Assembly: GCA_025758065.1 (NCBI GenBank)
Contig: CP107199.1
Location: forward strand, 3,755,501 to 3,819,500
Direction: 5' to 3'
Source of the DNA: Lachnospiraceae bacterium
Lineage (GTDB): Bacteria > Bacillota > Clostridia > Lachnospirales > Lachnospiraceae
Length of the DNA stretch: 64,000 bases
Every line of letters begins with the position of its first letter. Position 1 is the first letter of the stretch. The position numbers and the translations under genes were made by a program. The notes beneath the pieces were generated by a model. That model was not told where the DNA came from, ran no database searches, and was given only the letters and a program-made list of their open reading frames with translations. Shown here piece by piece: positions 35,208 through 44,500 of the stretch.

Positions 35208-36011
35208 ATGCATTTAGTATACGAAAATACAAAGGAAGAGATTATTGCAATAAAAAAGACACCGGTCCACCGGCCACCGCATCTACATAATGCGCTGGAA
35301 ATTGTATATGTTACAGAGGGATGCGTTGAACTCGGTGTTGGAGAAGAACTTTTCCATATGGATCAGGGCGACATTGGTTTTATCTTTCCAAATATCATTC
35401 ACCACTATCAAGTATTTTCATGTCAGCGCAATCAGGCAATTTATTTAAACGCTTCTCCATTCCTGGTTGACCGGTTTACAGATATTTTGGAAAACAAAGC
35501 GCCAAAGCCACCCGTAATAAAAGCTTCCTCTATAGAACCTGATGTTTATCATGCATTTAATTCCATTCTCGGCGCACAAAAGGACGACATTACATTGGTC
35601 CAGGCGTATCTGCAGATTATACTGGCAAGATGTATCCCAAAATTTCAGCTGGTTGAGAAGAAGTCTGTCGGAAGCACGGACCTGATCTACCGCACGGTAT
35701 CTTATGTCTCCGGAAATTTTAAGCATTCCATTACGCTGGAAAGCATGGCCAGAGATCTGGGTGTCAGCAAGTATGTTCTGTCCAGGATTTTTTCTAAAAC
35801 ATTCCATAAAAACTTCAACCAGTACCTGAATGATGCCCGGTTGGGATATGCATGTCAGCGACTTGAAAATACCAATGATACAATCACGGAGCTCTGCCTT
35901 GACAGTGGATTTAAAAGTTTGCGCACCTTTAACCGTGCGTTTAAGGAAAAGTTCAAAACTTCCCCCAGTGAATACCGGAAAACATTTGTTAGAAATTGGA
36001 ATATGATATGA
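35208..36011 (+). CDS. AraC-family transcriptional regulator
   Basis: 267 residues with an N-terminal cupin (VHRPPHLHNALEIVYVTEG, MDQGDIGFIFPNIIHHYQVF, with metal-binding type His residues) and a C-terminal AraC domain (ITLESMARDLGVSKYVLSRIFSKTFHKNF, ITELCLDSGFKSLRTFNRAFKEKFKTSPSEY). TTAGGAGAA precedes the ATG. It follows the beta-galactosidase in the same direction after 284 bp and faces the second sulfatase operon; target unknown. The sensory domain differs from the two other AraC proteins of the window. Confidence 0.9.
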   Translation: MHLVYENTKEEIIAIKKTPVHRPPHLHNALEIVYVTEGCVELGVGEELFHMDQGDIGFIFPNIIHHYQVFSCQRNQAIYLNASPFLVDRFTDILENKAPKPPVIKASSIEPDVYHAFNSILGAQKDDITLVQAYLQIILARCIPKFQLVEKKSVGSTDLIYRTVSYVSGNFKHSITLESMARDLGVSKYVLSRIFSKTFHKNFNQYLNDARLGYACQRLENTNDTITELCLDSGFKSLRTFNRAFKEKFKTSPSEYRKTFVRNWNMI

Positions 36012-36185
36012 TTGCCGAGCGCATGATCCTATGATATACTGATGGGACGGCAAGTCAGAGCACATTAATATGACCAGACAATATATGCAGAGAAGATATT
36101 CGAATATCTGGAGTATCACTTGATACAGAAAAGAAAGTTTCCTGATCTTCGCGGAAGTAATTCTATCCATATTAACATATTGTCT

Positions 36186-36300
36186 AGTGAATGATAAAAC
36201 CGTGGGACACAAGTGGATAGCTCGCTTATTCTTTGCCCTATCAAACAATCGAACAAAAATCCCCCACTTCAAGCGTTTGCTAAGTGGGGGTATGTCGCAT
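36186..36300 (+). repeat. IS605-type end / omegaRNA-like relic, copy B
   Basis: Plus-strand blocks GTGGGACACAAG, TAGCTCGCTTATTCTTTGCC, CAATCGAACAAAAA and the hairpin CCCCCACTT-CAAGCGTTTGCT-AAGTGGGGG align with copy A at 5060-5175 (opposite orientation). No transposase frame adjoins. The strong hairpin may now serve as terminator for the araC gene at 35208. Assignment to the IS200/IS605 right end is an inference from memory of similar Clostridia elements. Confidence 0.6.
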
Positions 36301-36361
36301 AGGTTTTTTTGTTCATACTTGATTTCATATTGTCCATGACATTAAATTCACATGTACATGC

Positions 36362-36396
36362 AGATAGGCACTTTCGATTCCAAAAGTGCCTGCTAT
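36362..36396. terminator. hairpin downstream of the second sulfatase gene
   Basis: AGGCACTTT (36366-36374) pairs with AAAGTGCCT (36383-36391) just past the sulfatase stop. No strong U-run on the minus strand, so terminator function is uncertain. Confidence 0.45.
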
Positions 36397-36399
36397 TTG

Positions 36400-37875
36400 T
36401 CAAACTCTACATTTTTCTTTATCTTTATAGTATAACTCTATGGACTGATCAAATGCATTTTCCTCATAACACATTTTTTCCTGTCCGCGGCCTACAGCCC
36501 CGCCTTTTCTGGCATCCATCTTAGGGTCTGTGTAACGATCAAACCACTCTTCCATTTCAGACTTTAAGCGCTGGATCTGCTCTTCCCAGACTGGGTTTCC
36601 ATAAAGGTTATTTTCTTCATCTGGATCCGTGGAAAGATCATAAAATTCGCAGGGGCCATCACCGTAGCGGTGGATATATTTTAATTTTCCCTTCTTGATC
36701 ATACGGGTCTTGCTGTATTCATCAAAAACTACGATACGATCCTCATATTCAGCAGTTGGATGATTGATCTGTTCCAGCAGACTCCTTCCAGGTTGCTTCA
36801 GCTCCAATTCATATTCACAGCCGGCCAGGGACAGAATGGTTGGGAAAATATCGTACTGTCCTGCCATAGCAGAGCAAGTGCTTCCTGGTGCCTCGCAGCC
36901 AGGTACTTTGATGATGAACGGTACCTTTACAGAAGAATCATACATATTTGGTGGATAGGTTCCGTTTCCTTTACCCCAGATACCATGCTGTCCTAAGTTC
37001 ATACCATTGTCAGAAGCAAAGATGATCACCGTATCGTCCTCCAAGCCATGGCCCTCTACCCAATCCATGATCTTGCCGACACCCGCATCCATGGCAGAAA
37101 TTGCCGCATAGTAGCCGGTCAGGTATTCCCGTCTCTTCTCCGGTGTATCCCCGATCGGACAGGTATTTGCCTGCCACGGGTGAATCGGCAGATCCGGCGT
37201 ATCCTTAAATTCGCAGTCCTTGTAAAGATCCCTAAATTCCTTTGGATGTTCATTTTCTTCCCACGGGCTATGTGGCGCTGTGTAATGGACACTTAAATAA
37301 AACGGTGCGCCTTCACCGGACATTTTATCCAGATACTCAAGAGCATGGTTTGTAATGGTGTCAGTGATATATTCATGAGAAATGGAAAGCACTCCGTTTT
37401 CAAAAATATCTGCATCATAATAATGGCAGCCGCCTCTTCCAACGGTGAAATAGTACTCAAATCCTTTTTTCTTGTTGATGTTATCACCCATGTGCCATTT
37501 TCCACTTAACGCACAATGGTAACCATTTTCAGCCAGATACTCCATATAAGTCTTGTGGCCTTTTAAATAATCAATGGCTTTATCTTCCATGTCGAAACCG
37601 TCCATCACAGCCATATGGGGGTATTTCCATGCATCCAGATTGCCTTTTTTCAGCCAGTCCTGGATACCATGGCAGGAAGGGATTTTTCCAGTTACAATGC
37701 TGGCTCTGGCCGGTGAACACACCGGAGATGTGCAGTAAAACTCATCAAAAGTGGTTCCCTGCGCTGCCAACCGTGTTAAATTCGGAGTCTTAATGTCATG
37801 GTTTGTCTCCGATTCTACTGCCCATGCCCCCTGATCATCCGTAATGATAAAAATGATATTTGGTTTCTTTTTCAT
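36400..37875 (-). CDS. type I (formylglycine) sulfatase
   Basis: 491 residues from the ATG at 37875 (AAAGGA before it). Formylglycine motif CSPAR at Cys53 (YCTSPVCSPARASIVTG), metal ligands in IIFIITDDQG (Asp13/14) and IFASDNGMNLGQHG. No signal peptide, so cytoplasmic like the first sulfatase. Related to that one but clearly divergent. Last gene of an operon behind an ABC binding protein and two permeases, thus again paired with import of the substrate. Activation needs the maturase encoded divergently at 44501-45613. The exact sulfated sugar is not deducible. Confidence 0.93.
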   Translation of the reverse strand: MKKKPNIIFIITDDQGAWAVESETNHDIKTPNLTRLAAQGTTFDEFYCTSPVCSPARASIVTGKIPSCHGIQDWLKKGNLDAWKYPHMAVMDGFDMEDKAIDYLKGHKTYMEYLAENGYHCALSGKWHMGDNINKKKGFEYYFTVGRGGCHYYDADIFENGVLSISHEYITDTITNHALEYLDKMSGEGAPFYLSVHYTAPHSPWEENEHPKEFRDLYKDCEFKDTPDLPIHPWQANTCPIGDTPEKRREYLTGYYAAISAMDAGVGKIMDWVEGHGLEDDTVIIFASDNGMNLGQHGIWGKGNGTYPPNMYDSSVKVPFIIKVPGCEAPGSTCSAMAGQYDIFPTILSLAGCEYELELKQPGRSLLEQINHPTAEYEDRIVVFDEYSKTRMIKKGKLKYIHRYGDGPCEFYDLSTDPDEENNLYGNPVWEEQIQRLKSEMEEWFDRYTDPKMDARKGGAVGRGQEKMCYEENAFDQSIELYYKDKEKCRV

Positions 37876-37897
37876 AATCAATCCTTTATCCTTTCCT

Positions 37898-38728
37898 TTA
37901 TCCTTTCACACCACCTGCTGTAAGACCGCCGATATAATACTTCTGCGCTGCCAGGAAAATGGCAAAGATCGGTAAAATGGAGATAACGCTGGCAGCCATG
38001 ATCAGGCTATATTTTAATCCAGTTTCATCCATGAAGTTTACCAGTCCCAGGTTGATGGTGTAGAGATTTTTATTATTGATGAAGATAAGTGCATTATCAT
38101 AATCATTCCAACTCCATGTAAAGAACAGAATGACCAGTGTTACCAGCGCCGGCTTGCAAAGGGGTGCTATAATCTGGAAACAGATGCGCATATCTCCCGC
38201 CCCGTCAATGCGAGCTGCTTCAGAAAGTTCCTCCGGTATCTGCAGCATGTACTGGCGCACCATAAACACGCCGTAAATGGAAAATGCAGCCGGAAGGATC
38301 AGTGCCCAATGGGTATTGTAAATGCCCATTTCCTTAAACATCAACATTTTGGGCACCATTAAAAGCTGATGGGGAATCATCATGGTCGCCAGATAAAGAA
38401 GAAAGATCTTATCCCTTCCCGGAAACTTTATCTTGGAAAATCCATATCCCGCAAGGATGGAAGTTGTTACTGCAAACCCAACGGAAAGCAGTGTTACCTT
38501 CGCTGAGTTTAAAAACATCAATGAATAACTGTATTTACCAAACCAGACTTCTTTGAAATTCTGAAGGTTCAGATAATCCGGAATCAGTCGGAATGGCACT
38601 GCGAATATATCCGCCTCTCTCTTAAAACTGGCAGAAACCATCCAGATAAAAGGAACAATACACAGCAGTACTAGCGACCAGAGACAGAGGCTACATATTA
38701 TTTTTGCGATTCTTTTATTATTCTTCAT
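37898..38728 (-). CDS. carbohydrate ABC transporter permease (MalG type)
   Basis: 276 residues, six membrane segments. FIWMVSASFKREADIF after the first helix, EAA loop ELSEAARIDGAGDMRICFQ and the C-terminal AAQKYYIGGLTAGGVKG identify the MalG class. It is 22 bp upstream of the sulfatase start and 14 bp downstream of the MalF-type gene, in one operon with the binding protein. Confidence 0.92.
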   Translation of the reverse strand: MKNNKRIAKIICSLCLWSLVLLCIVPFIWMVSASFKREADIFAVPFRLIPDYLNLQNFKEVWFGKYSYSLMFLNSAKVTLLSVGFAVTTSILAGYGFSKIKFPGRDKIFLLYLATMMIPHQLLMVPKMLMFKEMGIYNTHWALILPAAFSIYGVFMVRQYMLQIPEELSEAARIDGAGDMRICFQIIAPLCKPALVTLVILFFTWSWNDYDNALIFINNKNLYTINLGLVNFMDETGLKYSLIMAASVISILPIFAIFLAAQKYYIGGLTAGGVKG

Positions 38729-38742
38729 TTCATCATGCCCCC

Positions 38743-39633
38743 TTACTCTTCATTACGCTTCTGGATGCGGAACTGCAGCCAGGTAATGAAGAAGATGATC
38801 GCTAACAGGACGATTCCCTGAGCAGATGCGAATTCCAGTTTACCAAACTGGAAAGCTGTACGGTAAATGTTGTATACCAACATGGTTGTGGCCGTTCCAG
38901 GTCCACCGTGGGTCATCAGGTTGATCAGTCCAAACACCTTGAAAGAGTTGATCACCGATGTGATGACGATAAAAAAGGTGGTTCCTGAAAGCATGGGGAT
39001 CGTTACATACCAGATACGGGCAAGCCCGTTTGCTCCGTCAATGGCAGCTGCTTCATACAGATCTTTAGATACATTGATCATACCGGAAAGGAACAGGATC
39101 ACGGTATAGCCCATGTTCTGCCATACACAGATCATCACAATCGTCGGCAATGCCCAGTGAAGATCTGAAATAAAGACCGGCGGATTTGACATTCCAAGTT
39201 TTCTAAGTAAATTCAAAATCGGTCCATTATTAGAAAAAAGAGCCAGCCATACTGCGGAGATCGCTACAATATTTACGATATATGGCAGATACAGTCCCAA
39301 CTGTACAAATTTCTTTCCGACTACATATTCATTTAAGAGATAAGCCACAATGAAAGACAGTACGATTAAAATCACCACATAGCTAACCGTGAACACAATG
39401 TTATTGATGAGGGAAGCGCGAAACCACGCATCCCTCCATATTTCAATGTAGTTGGAAAATCCTACGATCTTAATGCCTTTAAATCCTTTGGAAAAGTCCC
39501 ACTTCGAGATACTTATAATAAAGCTGAAAAGCATGGGAACGGTCCAGAATATAAGCACACCAATCAGGTTGATGCCGATAAAAGCATAGCCCTTTGCGGC
39601 AGTTTTAAGTTTCTTGCGCTTTTGTTTATCCAT
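38743..39633 (-). CDS. carbohydrate ABC transporter permease (MalF/UgpA type)
   Basis: 296 residues, six membrane segments, EAA loop KDLYEAAAIDGANGLARIWYV, and the MTHGGPGTATTMLVYNIYRTAF periplasmic-side stretch of the UgpA group. Directly follows the binding-protein gene by 15 bp and precedes the MalG-type gene by 14 bp. As for the first ABC system there is no ATPase gene in the window. Confidence 0.92.
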   Translation of the reverse strand: MDKQKRKKLKTAAKGYAFIGINLIGVLIFWTVPMLFSFIISISKWDFSKGFKGIKIVGFSNYIEIWRDAWFRASLINNIVFTVSYVVILIVLSFIVAYLLNEYVVGKKFVQLGLYLPYIVNIVAISAVWLALFSNNGPILNLLRKLGMSNPPVFISDLHWALPTIVMICVWQNMGYTVILFLSGMINVSKDLYEAAAIDGANGLARIWYVTIPMLSGTTFFIVITSVINSFKVFGLINLMTHGGPGTATTMLVYNIYRTAFQFGKLEFASAQGIVLLAIIFFITWLQFRIQKRNEE

Positions 39634-39648
39634 AGGTCATCACCTGCA

Positions 39649-41016
39649 CTACTGTTCCTGAGCGATTTTCTCATCCGCTCTCTTTTGGGCATTTTGTAAG
39701 GTCTCTTCTACAGACTGGGCACCTGCAAATACCTTATCAAATTCCTCAGTCAGAATAGTATTGATCTCTGTTGCAACTGGCATGTTCTTACGTACATAAA
39801 AGTCAGTTGGTGTCAGATAGATATTTTTAGCACTTTCCATATCAAACAGATCAGACTGCTCTCCAAAGATCAGAGAAGCCACTTTATCTGCATCATATTT
39901 CTTGCACGCTGGGATTCTTGCATATGGCGCAACATAATCCATACCTTCTTCCAGATACCATTTTATGAACTTCATAGCTTCCTGTGGATGCTGAGATTTG
40001 GAATTGATGCTTAAGTCATCGCTGTAAGAAGTGGTATAGTTATTTTCCTGATCTGCAGACAGTCTTGGCATTCTTGCAAAACCAACCTTGAAATCGTGAG
40101 GATAATTGTCTGTATCCTTTACATTTCTTACGACCCAGTCACCAAATACCATGGCAGCCTTGCCAGTTAAGAGCATATTTGCAGGCTCCATTTTCTGTGT
40201 GGTTACATCTACATAACTTGGCTCAATTCCTTCTTCTACACGCTGTAAGTACTTCTCGGTAAGATCTTTTACATCTTCTGTATCAATGGCTGCGGATTTT
40301 CCATCTGGAGCATACATCCAGTCAAGCCCCAGCTTGCTCTCAATCATACGAAGAGCCGGCTGACCTGCATCATATCCTGGGAAAAACCAGCCATAAACCT
40401 TATCGTTTCCTTCTCCCTTTGTCAGCTTTCTGGCTGTATCTAAGAATTCATCATAGGTCCAATCATCACTTGGATAAGGAATCCCTGCATCATCAAACAT
40501 CTGCTGGTTGTAAAGGATCGTGGATGTGATACGTTTTGCCGGAAGGCTGTAATAATGACCGTTTATTTCTTTCTGGGTAATATTTTCATCATAATCATCT
40601 TCCAGACTGAAGCCGGCGCCTTCAAACAGTTCGTCTAACGGATACATATATCCGTTCTCGATTCTCTTCATTAAAAGAACGTCATTCATGTTTAAAAACA
40701 CATCAATGGAATCATCAGACATCAGTGTCATATCCAGTTTTGTATTTCCGGCATCATCATTGACATATCTTGTGTACTCCACCTGGAGATTGGGATCTAT
40801 TTTATTAAAAGCTTCACATACCTGTTCTGGGCCCATATTCTCTGCAAAGGATCCCCACCAGTGAAGTACGACCGGCTCTGTGGAGCTTTCTGCGGATGCA
40901 TTGCTTTCCCCCTTTGTATCTGCTGTCGTGCTAGAACTGGAACTTCCGCAGCCGGACAGTACGGAAACTGCCATCACTGCTGATAACCCCAATGCAAGTG
41001 TTCTTCTTGTTTTCAT
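39649..41016 (-). CDS. ABC transporter sugar-binding lipoprotein
   Basis: 455 residues. Signal MKTRRTLALGLSAVMAV and lipobox LSGC, a Ser-rich linker, then a family-1 binding-protein fold (VVLHWWGSFAENMGPEQV, LLTGKAAMVFGDWV, SKSQHPQEAMKFIKWYLEEG). AAAGGAGG precedes the ATG. First gene of the operon with two permeases and a sulfatase, divergent from the YesM/YesN two-component system that probably induces it. Confidence 0.93.
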   Translation of the reverse strand: MKTRRTLALGLSAVMAVSVLSGCGSSSSSTTADTKGESNASAESSTEPVVLHWWGSFAENMGPEQVCEAFNKIDPNLQVEYTRYVNDDAGNTKLDMTLMSDDSIDVFLNMNDVLLMKRIENGYMYPLDELFEGAGFSLEDDYDENITQKEINGHYYSLPAKRITSTILYNQQMFDDAGIPYPSDDWTYDEFLDTARKLTKGEGNDKVYGWFFPGYDAGQPALRMIESKLGLDWMYAPDGKSAAIDTEDVKDLTEKYLQRVEEGIEPSYVDVTTQKMEPANMLLTGKAAMVFGDWVVRNVKDTDNYPHDFKVGFARMPRLSADQENNYTTSYSDDLSINSKSQHPQEAMKFIKWYLEEGMDYVAPYARIPACKKYDADKVASLIFGEQSDLFDMESAKNIYLTPTDFYVRKNMPVATEINTILTEEFDKVFAGAQSVEETLQNAQKRADEKIAQEQ

Positions 41017-41098
41017 AATAGCTTCCTCCTTTTTACTTGTTGGCTTTATTATAGACCCGATACCCCTTGTTTATGAACGGAGAATAAAAAGGCAAATT

Positions 41099-41178
41099 GG
41101 TATTTTTTTACGCTTGTGGTAATATTTTTTGAAAAATGGTACTTTTTTACGCAATTTTCAAAGATACTTTTTTTTGAA
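41099..41178. promoter_or_regulatory. phased direct repeats in the divergent SBP / histidine kinase promoter region
   Basis: GGTATTTTTTTACGC (41099-41113) and GGTACTTTTTTACGC (41138-41152) are near-identical and 39 bp apart; weaker versions GGTAATATTTTTTGA (41118) and GATACTTTTTTTTGA (41163) fill the series at roughly 20-25 bp steps. They lie upstream of a TATAAT box (about 41049-41054, minus strand) with no -35 box, suiting YesN-type activator binding. Confidence 0.5.
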
Positions 41179-41254
41179 CTTTCACTATTGTATACTTTAA
41201 ACACAAGATACCGCTTTAAAATCTCAACAATATAAGGAAGAGGGAGGATTTATT

Positions 41255-42970
41255 ATGATAAAACATACTTTTATGAAACTAAACCTGTCCTGCCGTTTAT
41301 TCCTTATTATTATTGTTCTGTTCCTCGTTCCTTATCTGACCCTATTTTCATGGGTGTACAAAAAAGCTGAAACCATTATCCGAGACAAGGCTCAGTCACT
41401 GGAACGAGAAAATCTGAACCAAACAAAAAATGACATTGAGAGTCTCTGCCTAAACATGATTCAAGCTTCTGATTATCTGATATCCTTAAATAATTACGGT
41501 GTTCTTTACCGTGAATCCGCAACAAAGGGATATTCCTATTTAAAATGCTGGCAGGATGCCAATGAGCAGATCCAGAATGTAAATAATTCCCTGTTAAGTT
41601 CCAATGCTGACATCAGTGTTTTATCCAATGACCAACTGCTCTACTCCACGCTTCCCCAACAGAAATTCCGCTTTGAGGATTTTTTTGCGGAGCAGATAGT
41701 TCCGTCGGTATATTTTACGAACGCCCACCAGAGTTACCGCCGTTTTGAAAGCAATCAGACTTTCGTTTCCTATATTAGAAAGCTCCCGCCATTTTCACCG
41801 AAAAGCTTTTATCTGGTCATCTCCCTTCCTGCCAGCAGCTTTTCCAACCTGTTAGGGTCCACTGCAGGAACCATGGGACTATGTGATTCTTCCGGCTATA
41901 CCATCTGCGGGATCCATACCCCAAAAGGCAGTAAAGATTTCCAGGAAGAAATCTCCATTCATCTTTCAGGCTGGCGCCTGACGGATACCATTTCTACGGA
42001 ATTTCTCTATCAGGATATCTATGAACTGCGCACTTTCATGTTTGTTGTATCCCTGGGACTATTAATGATATGTCTTCTGGCCACATTTTTCGCTATTTAT
42101 TCGCAGCTGCGTCCACTTTTTAAGCTGAAAGAACAGATGCAGCAGGTTATGGCTGGGAACCTGAATGCCGAAATCGCCACTACCGATTCCAAAGATGAGA
42201 TCAGCAGTCTTTCCCGAACCTTCAACAACATGGTTACAGAGATTGGCCATCTGATTGAGGAAATACAGGTCACCCAGAAACGGGAAAGTGAGCTGCGCTT
42301 TGAAATGCTTCTGGCCCAGATTAATCCCCATTTTCTCTTTAATACCCTAAACTCCATCAAATGGATGTCCGTAATGTCCGGGACAGAACACATCACCAAC
42401 ACCATTACCGCCCTTGGCCGGCTTCTTGAGATCAGCATGAATAAGGTCAATGACGTGCTTCCTATTGAAGAAGAGCTGGAAAACATCAAAAGTTATATCC
42501 AGATCCAGCAGGTGCGCTATCCTGGCCGTTTCGATGTGACCTACCACATAGAAAAGGGAATTTTAAAAGAACACACCTTAAAACTGATTCTACAGCCCCT
42601 GGTGGAAAATTCCATTCTCCACAATATTGAAGCACGGGATTTTCTCATGATTGATATTTCCGGCCGGTGTGAAAACGGCATTATCATCCTGCAGGTTCAG
42701 GATAATGGAACAGGCATGGATGCAGATACTATGAAAGAAATCCTAAAGCCCAAAAAGCATGGTAAAAAGGGGTATGTCTTCTCTGGTCTCGGCGTGAGCA
42801 ATGTCCAGGAACGCATACAGCTGGCTTATGGTCCTGATTACGGCTTACAATATGACAGTGACGGCAACTCTTTTACAACCGTGACGATCCGCTTCCCGCA
42901 ACATAAACAGATAGACAGCCTTCTGTCCAAAAGGAGAGAGAACAATGATAAAGGTACTGATTGCAGATGA
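41255..42970 (+). CDS. YesM-type sensor histidine kinase
   Basis: 571 residues. Membrane segment at about 12-32, a large extracytoplasmic dCache-like domain, a second segment near 258-280, HAMP, and the His_kinase domain with the motif LLAQINPHFLFNTLNSIKWM, N box LVENSILHN, G boxes QDNGTGMD and GLGVSNVQERI. Such kinases sense sugars or the loaded binding protein and phosphorylate YesN regulators. It overlaps the regulator gene by 26 bp. Divergent from the sulfatase-ABC operon. Confidence 0.93.
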   Translation: MIKHTFMKLNLSCRLFLIIIVLFLVPYLTLFSWVYKKAETIIRDKAQSLERENLNQTKNDIESLCLNMIQASDYLISLNNYGVLYRESATKGYSYLKCWQDANEQIQNVNNSLLSSNADISVLSNDQLLYSTLPQQKFRFEDFFAEQIVPSVYFTNAHQSYRRFESNQTFVSYIRKLPPFSPKSFYLVISLPASSFSNLLGSTAGTMGLCDSSGYTICGIHTPKGSKDFQEEISIHLSGWRLTDTISTEFLYQDIYELRTFMFVVSLGLLMICLLATFFAIYSQLRPLFKLKEQMQQVMAGNLNAEIATTDSKDEISSLSRTFNNMVTEIGHLIEEIQVTQKRESELRFEMLLAQINPHFLFNTLNSIKWMSVMSGTEHITNTITALGRLLEISMNKVNDVLPIEEELENIKSYIQIQQVRYPGRFDVTYHIEKGILKEHTLKLILQPLVENSILHNIEARDFLMIDISGRCENGIIILQVQDNGTGMDADTMKEILKPKKHGKKGYVFSGLGVSNVQERIQLAYGPDYGLQYDSDGNSFTTVTIRFPQHKQIDSLLSKRRENNDKGTDCR

Positions 42971-44489
42971 TGAACCATTGGTAAGGGCCGGCATCAAAAC
43001 CGTCCTTCCATGGAATATGTATGGTTTTGATGTGATTGCAGAAGCAGCCGATGGCAAAGAAGCTTACGAAAAAATCTTAAAACTCAAACCCGATATTCTG
43101 ATCACCGACATCAAAATGCCGGGAATGGACGGAATAACTTTACTCAAACACCTGAAACAGGAAAAAATATCCATCCAGTCTCTAGTCCTAAGCTGCTTTG
43201 ATGAGTTTGAACTGGTCCGTGAAGCTATGAAGTACGGTGCCCATGATTATATCCGAAAGCTTTCTATTGATCCGGCCAAACTGCTGGAAGTCTTAAAGGA
43301 AATGAAAGAGGCCATCTCTGACCAGCCGGAAAAGAACGCTTCCTTTTCTTTAAATACAGACGATCTGAAATATCTTTTTATCAAGCGCCTTCAAAATCAG
43401 GGGTTTGAGGATCATGAGCAGGTGGAGAATGTACTCCATAACATCAAACTGGATATTTCCATTCAGGATTATCACCTGATCCGTTTTTCCTTTGAACCAG
43501 ATACTGCTCCGATTACGGATACCAATCGCAAAAACTTAATCTATAACCTGTTAAACCAGATCTGCGTACGTTACCCAGGACAGGAACTGTTTTCCCTTGA
43601 TGAAAAAGGATACCTTCTTATATCCAACACAAAGAAAGATCTTCTCCTCTGCCGCCAGATTGGAGCTGCCATGAAACAATACGTCAATCAGACCGTATAT
43701 TTCGGTATCAGTCCTTTATTAAAGGATGAAACTTCTTTTAAAGCCGGAATGAAACAGGCCGAAGAAGCCCTTTCTGCCTGCATTTTTTATGAGCGAAGTG
43801 AACCGCTACCTTATCCTCTGCTTACCTCCGTAGGCTTTCCATTCATTACGGATTCCCAGGCCCAGGAACTTTATATTGCCCTTTCCTCCGGAAACAGTGA
43901 AAAATCTTCGGAACTGGTCCAGCGCTTTTTACTATGGCTTAAAAGCGGCCTATTCTATCCTTTTCAGTGTTACTCTTATATGGAAGAGATCCTGAACATT
44001 TTCATCCGGGTTGCCAGGGAACTGAATTTTTCCCTTTACCAGATGACAGCGGATGAAAATGACATTCTAAGGCGCATCCGCCAGGCCCATACCTTACGGA
44101 CCTGCCAGAAAATCCTGTCTGATTTTATTATGGAGTTTTCAGAATTGGTCCGCGATAAGCATTCCGGAGAGAGGTCTGAAATTTTGAAGATAAAGGAATA
44201 TGTCCAGCTTCACTATAGCGAAAATATCGACTTAAACCTTGTTGCCGGTCTCGTGAATGTCACTCCATCCCATTTAAGCAATCTTTTTAAGAAAGAGACC
44301 GGTACCAACTTCTCTTCCTACCTCACCGATGTGCGGATGCAGGCAGCAGGCAAACTTTTAAAATCCCCAGACATGCTCATTTATGAAGTTGCTGAAAAGA
44401 CGGGATATTCCAATGGCGGATACTTCGGAAAAGCTTTTAAAAAATACTGGGGCGTCTCCCCGGAAGAATATAAAAAAGAAAAACGTTAG
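42945..44489 (+). CDS. YesN-type response regulator (receiver + AraC domain)
   Basis: 514 residues. Receiver with ADDE at 7-10 and phosphorylated Asp55 (ILITDIKMPGMDG), a long middle domain, and a C-terminal AraC domain (NIDLNLVAGLVNVTPSHLSNLFKKETG, IYEVAEKTGYSNGGYFGKAFKKYWGVSPEEY). Best candidate to bind the phased repeats at 41099-41178 and activate the sulfatase-ABC operon. Co-transcribed with the maturase gene 11 bp downstream. Confidence 0.93.
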   Translation: MIKVLIADDEPLVRAGIKTVLPWNMYGFDVIAEAADGKEAYEKILKLKPDILITDIKMPGMDGITLLKHLKQEKISIQSLVLSCFDEFELVREAMKYGAHDYIRKLSIDPAKLLEVLKEMKEAISDQPEKNASFSLNTDDLKYLFIKRLQNQGFEDHEQVENVLHNIKLDISIQDYHLIRFSFEPDTAPITDTNRKNLIYNLLNQICVRYPGQELFSLDEKGYLLISNTKKDLLLCRQIGAAMKQYVNQTVYFGISPLLKDETSFKAGMKQAEEALSACIFYERSEPLPYPLLTSVGFPFITDSQAQELYIALSSGNSEKSSELVQRFLLWLKSGLFYPFQCYSYMEEILNIFIRVARELNFSLYQMTADENDILRRIRQAHTLRTCQKILSDFIMEFSELVRDKHSGERSEILKIKEYVQLHYSENIDLNLVAGLVNVTPSHLSNLFKKETGTNFSSYLTDVRMQAAGKLLKSPDMLIYEVAEKTGYSNGGYFGKAFKKYWGVSPEEYKKEKR

Positions 44490-44500
44490 GAGTTTTTATC

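Noticed and set aside
36181..36300. CRISPR-like or riboswitch reading of the 115-bp block
   Set aside because: No tandem repeats or spacers, and the second copy occurs in a different, inverted context, which fits a dispersed element better than a cis-regulator.
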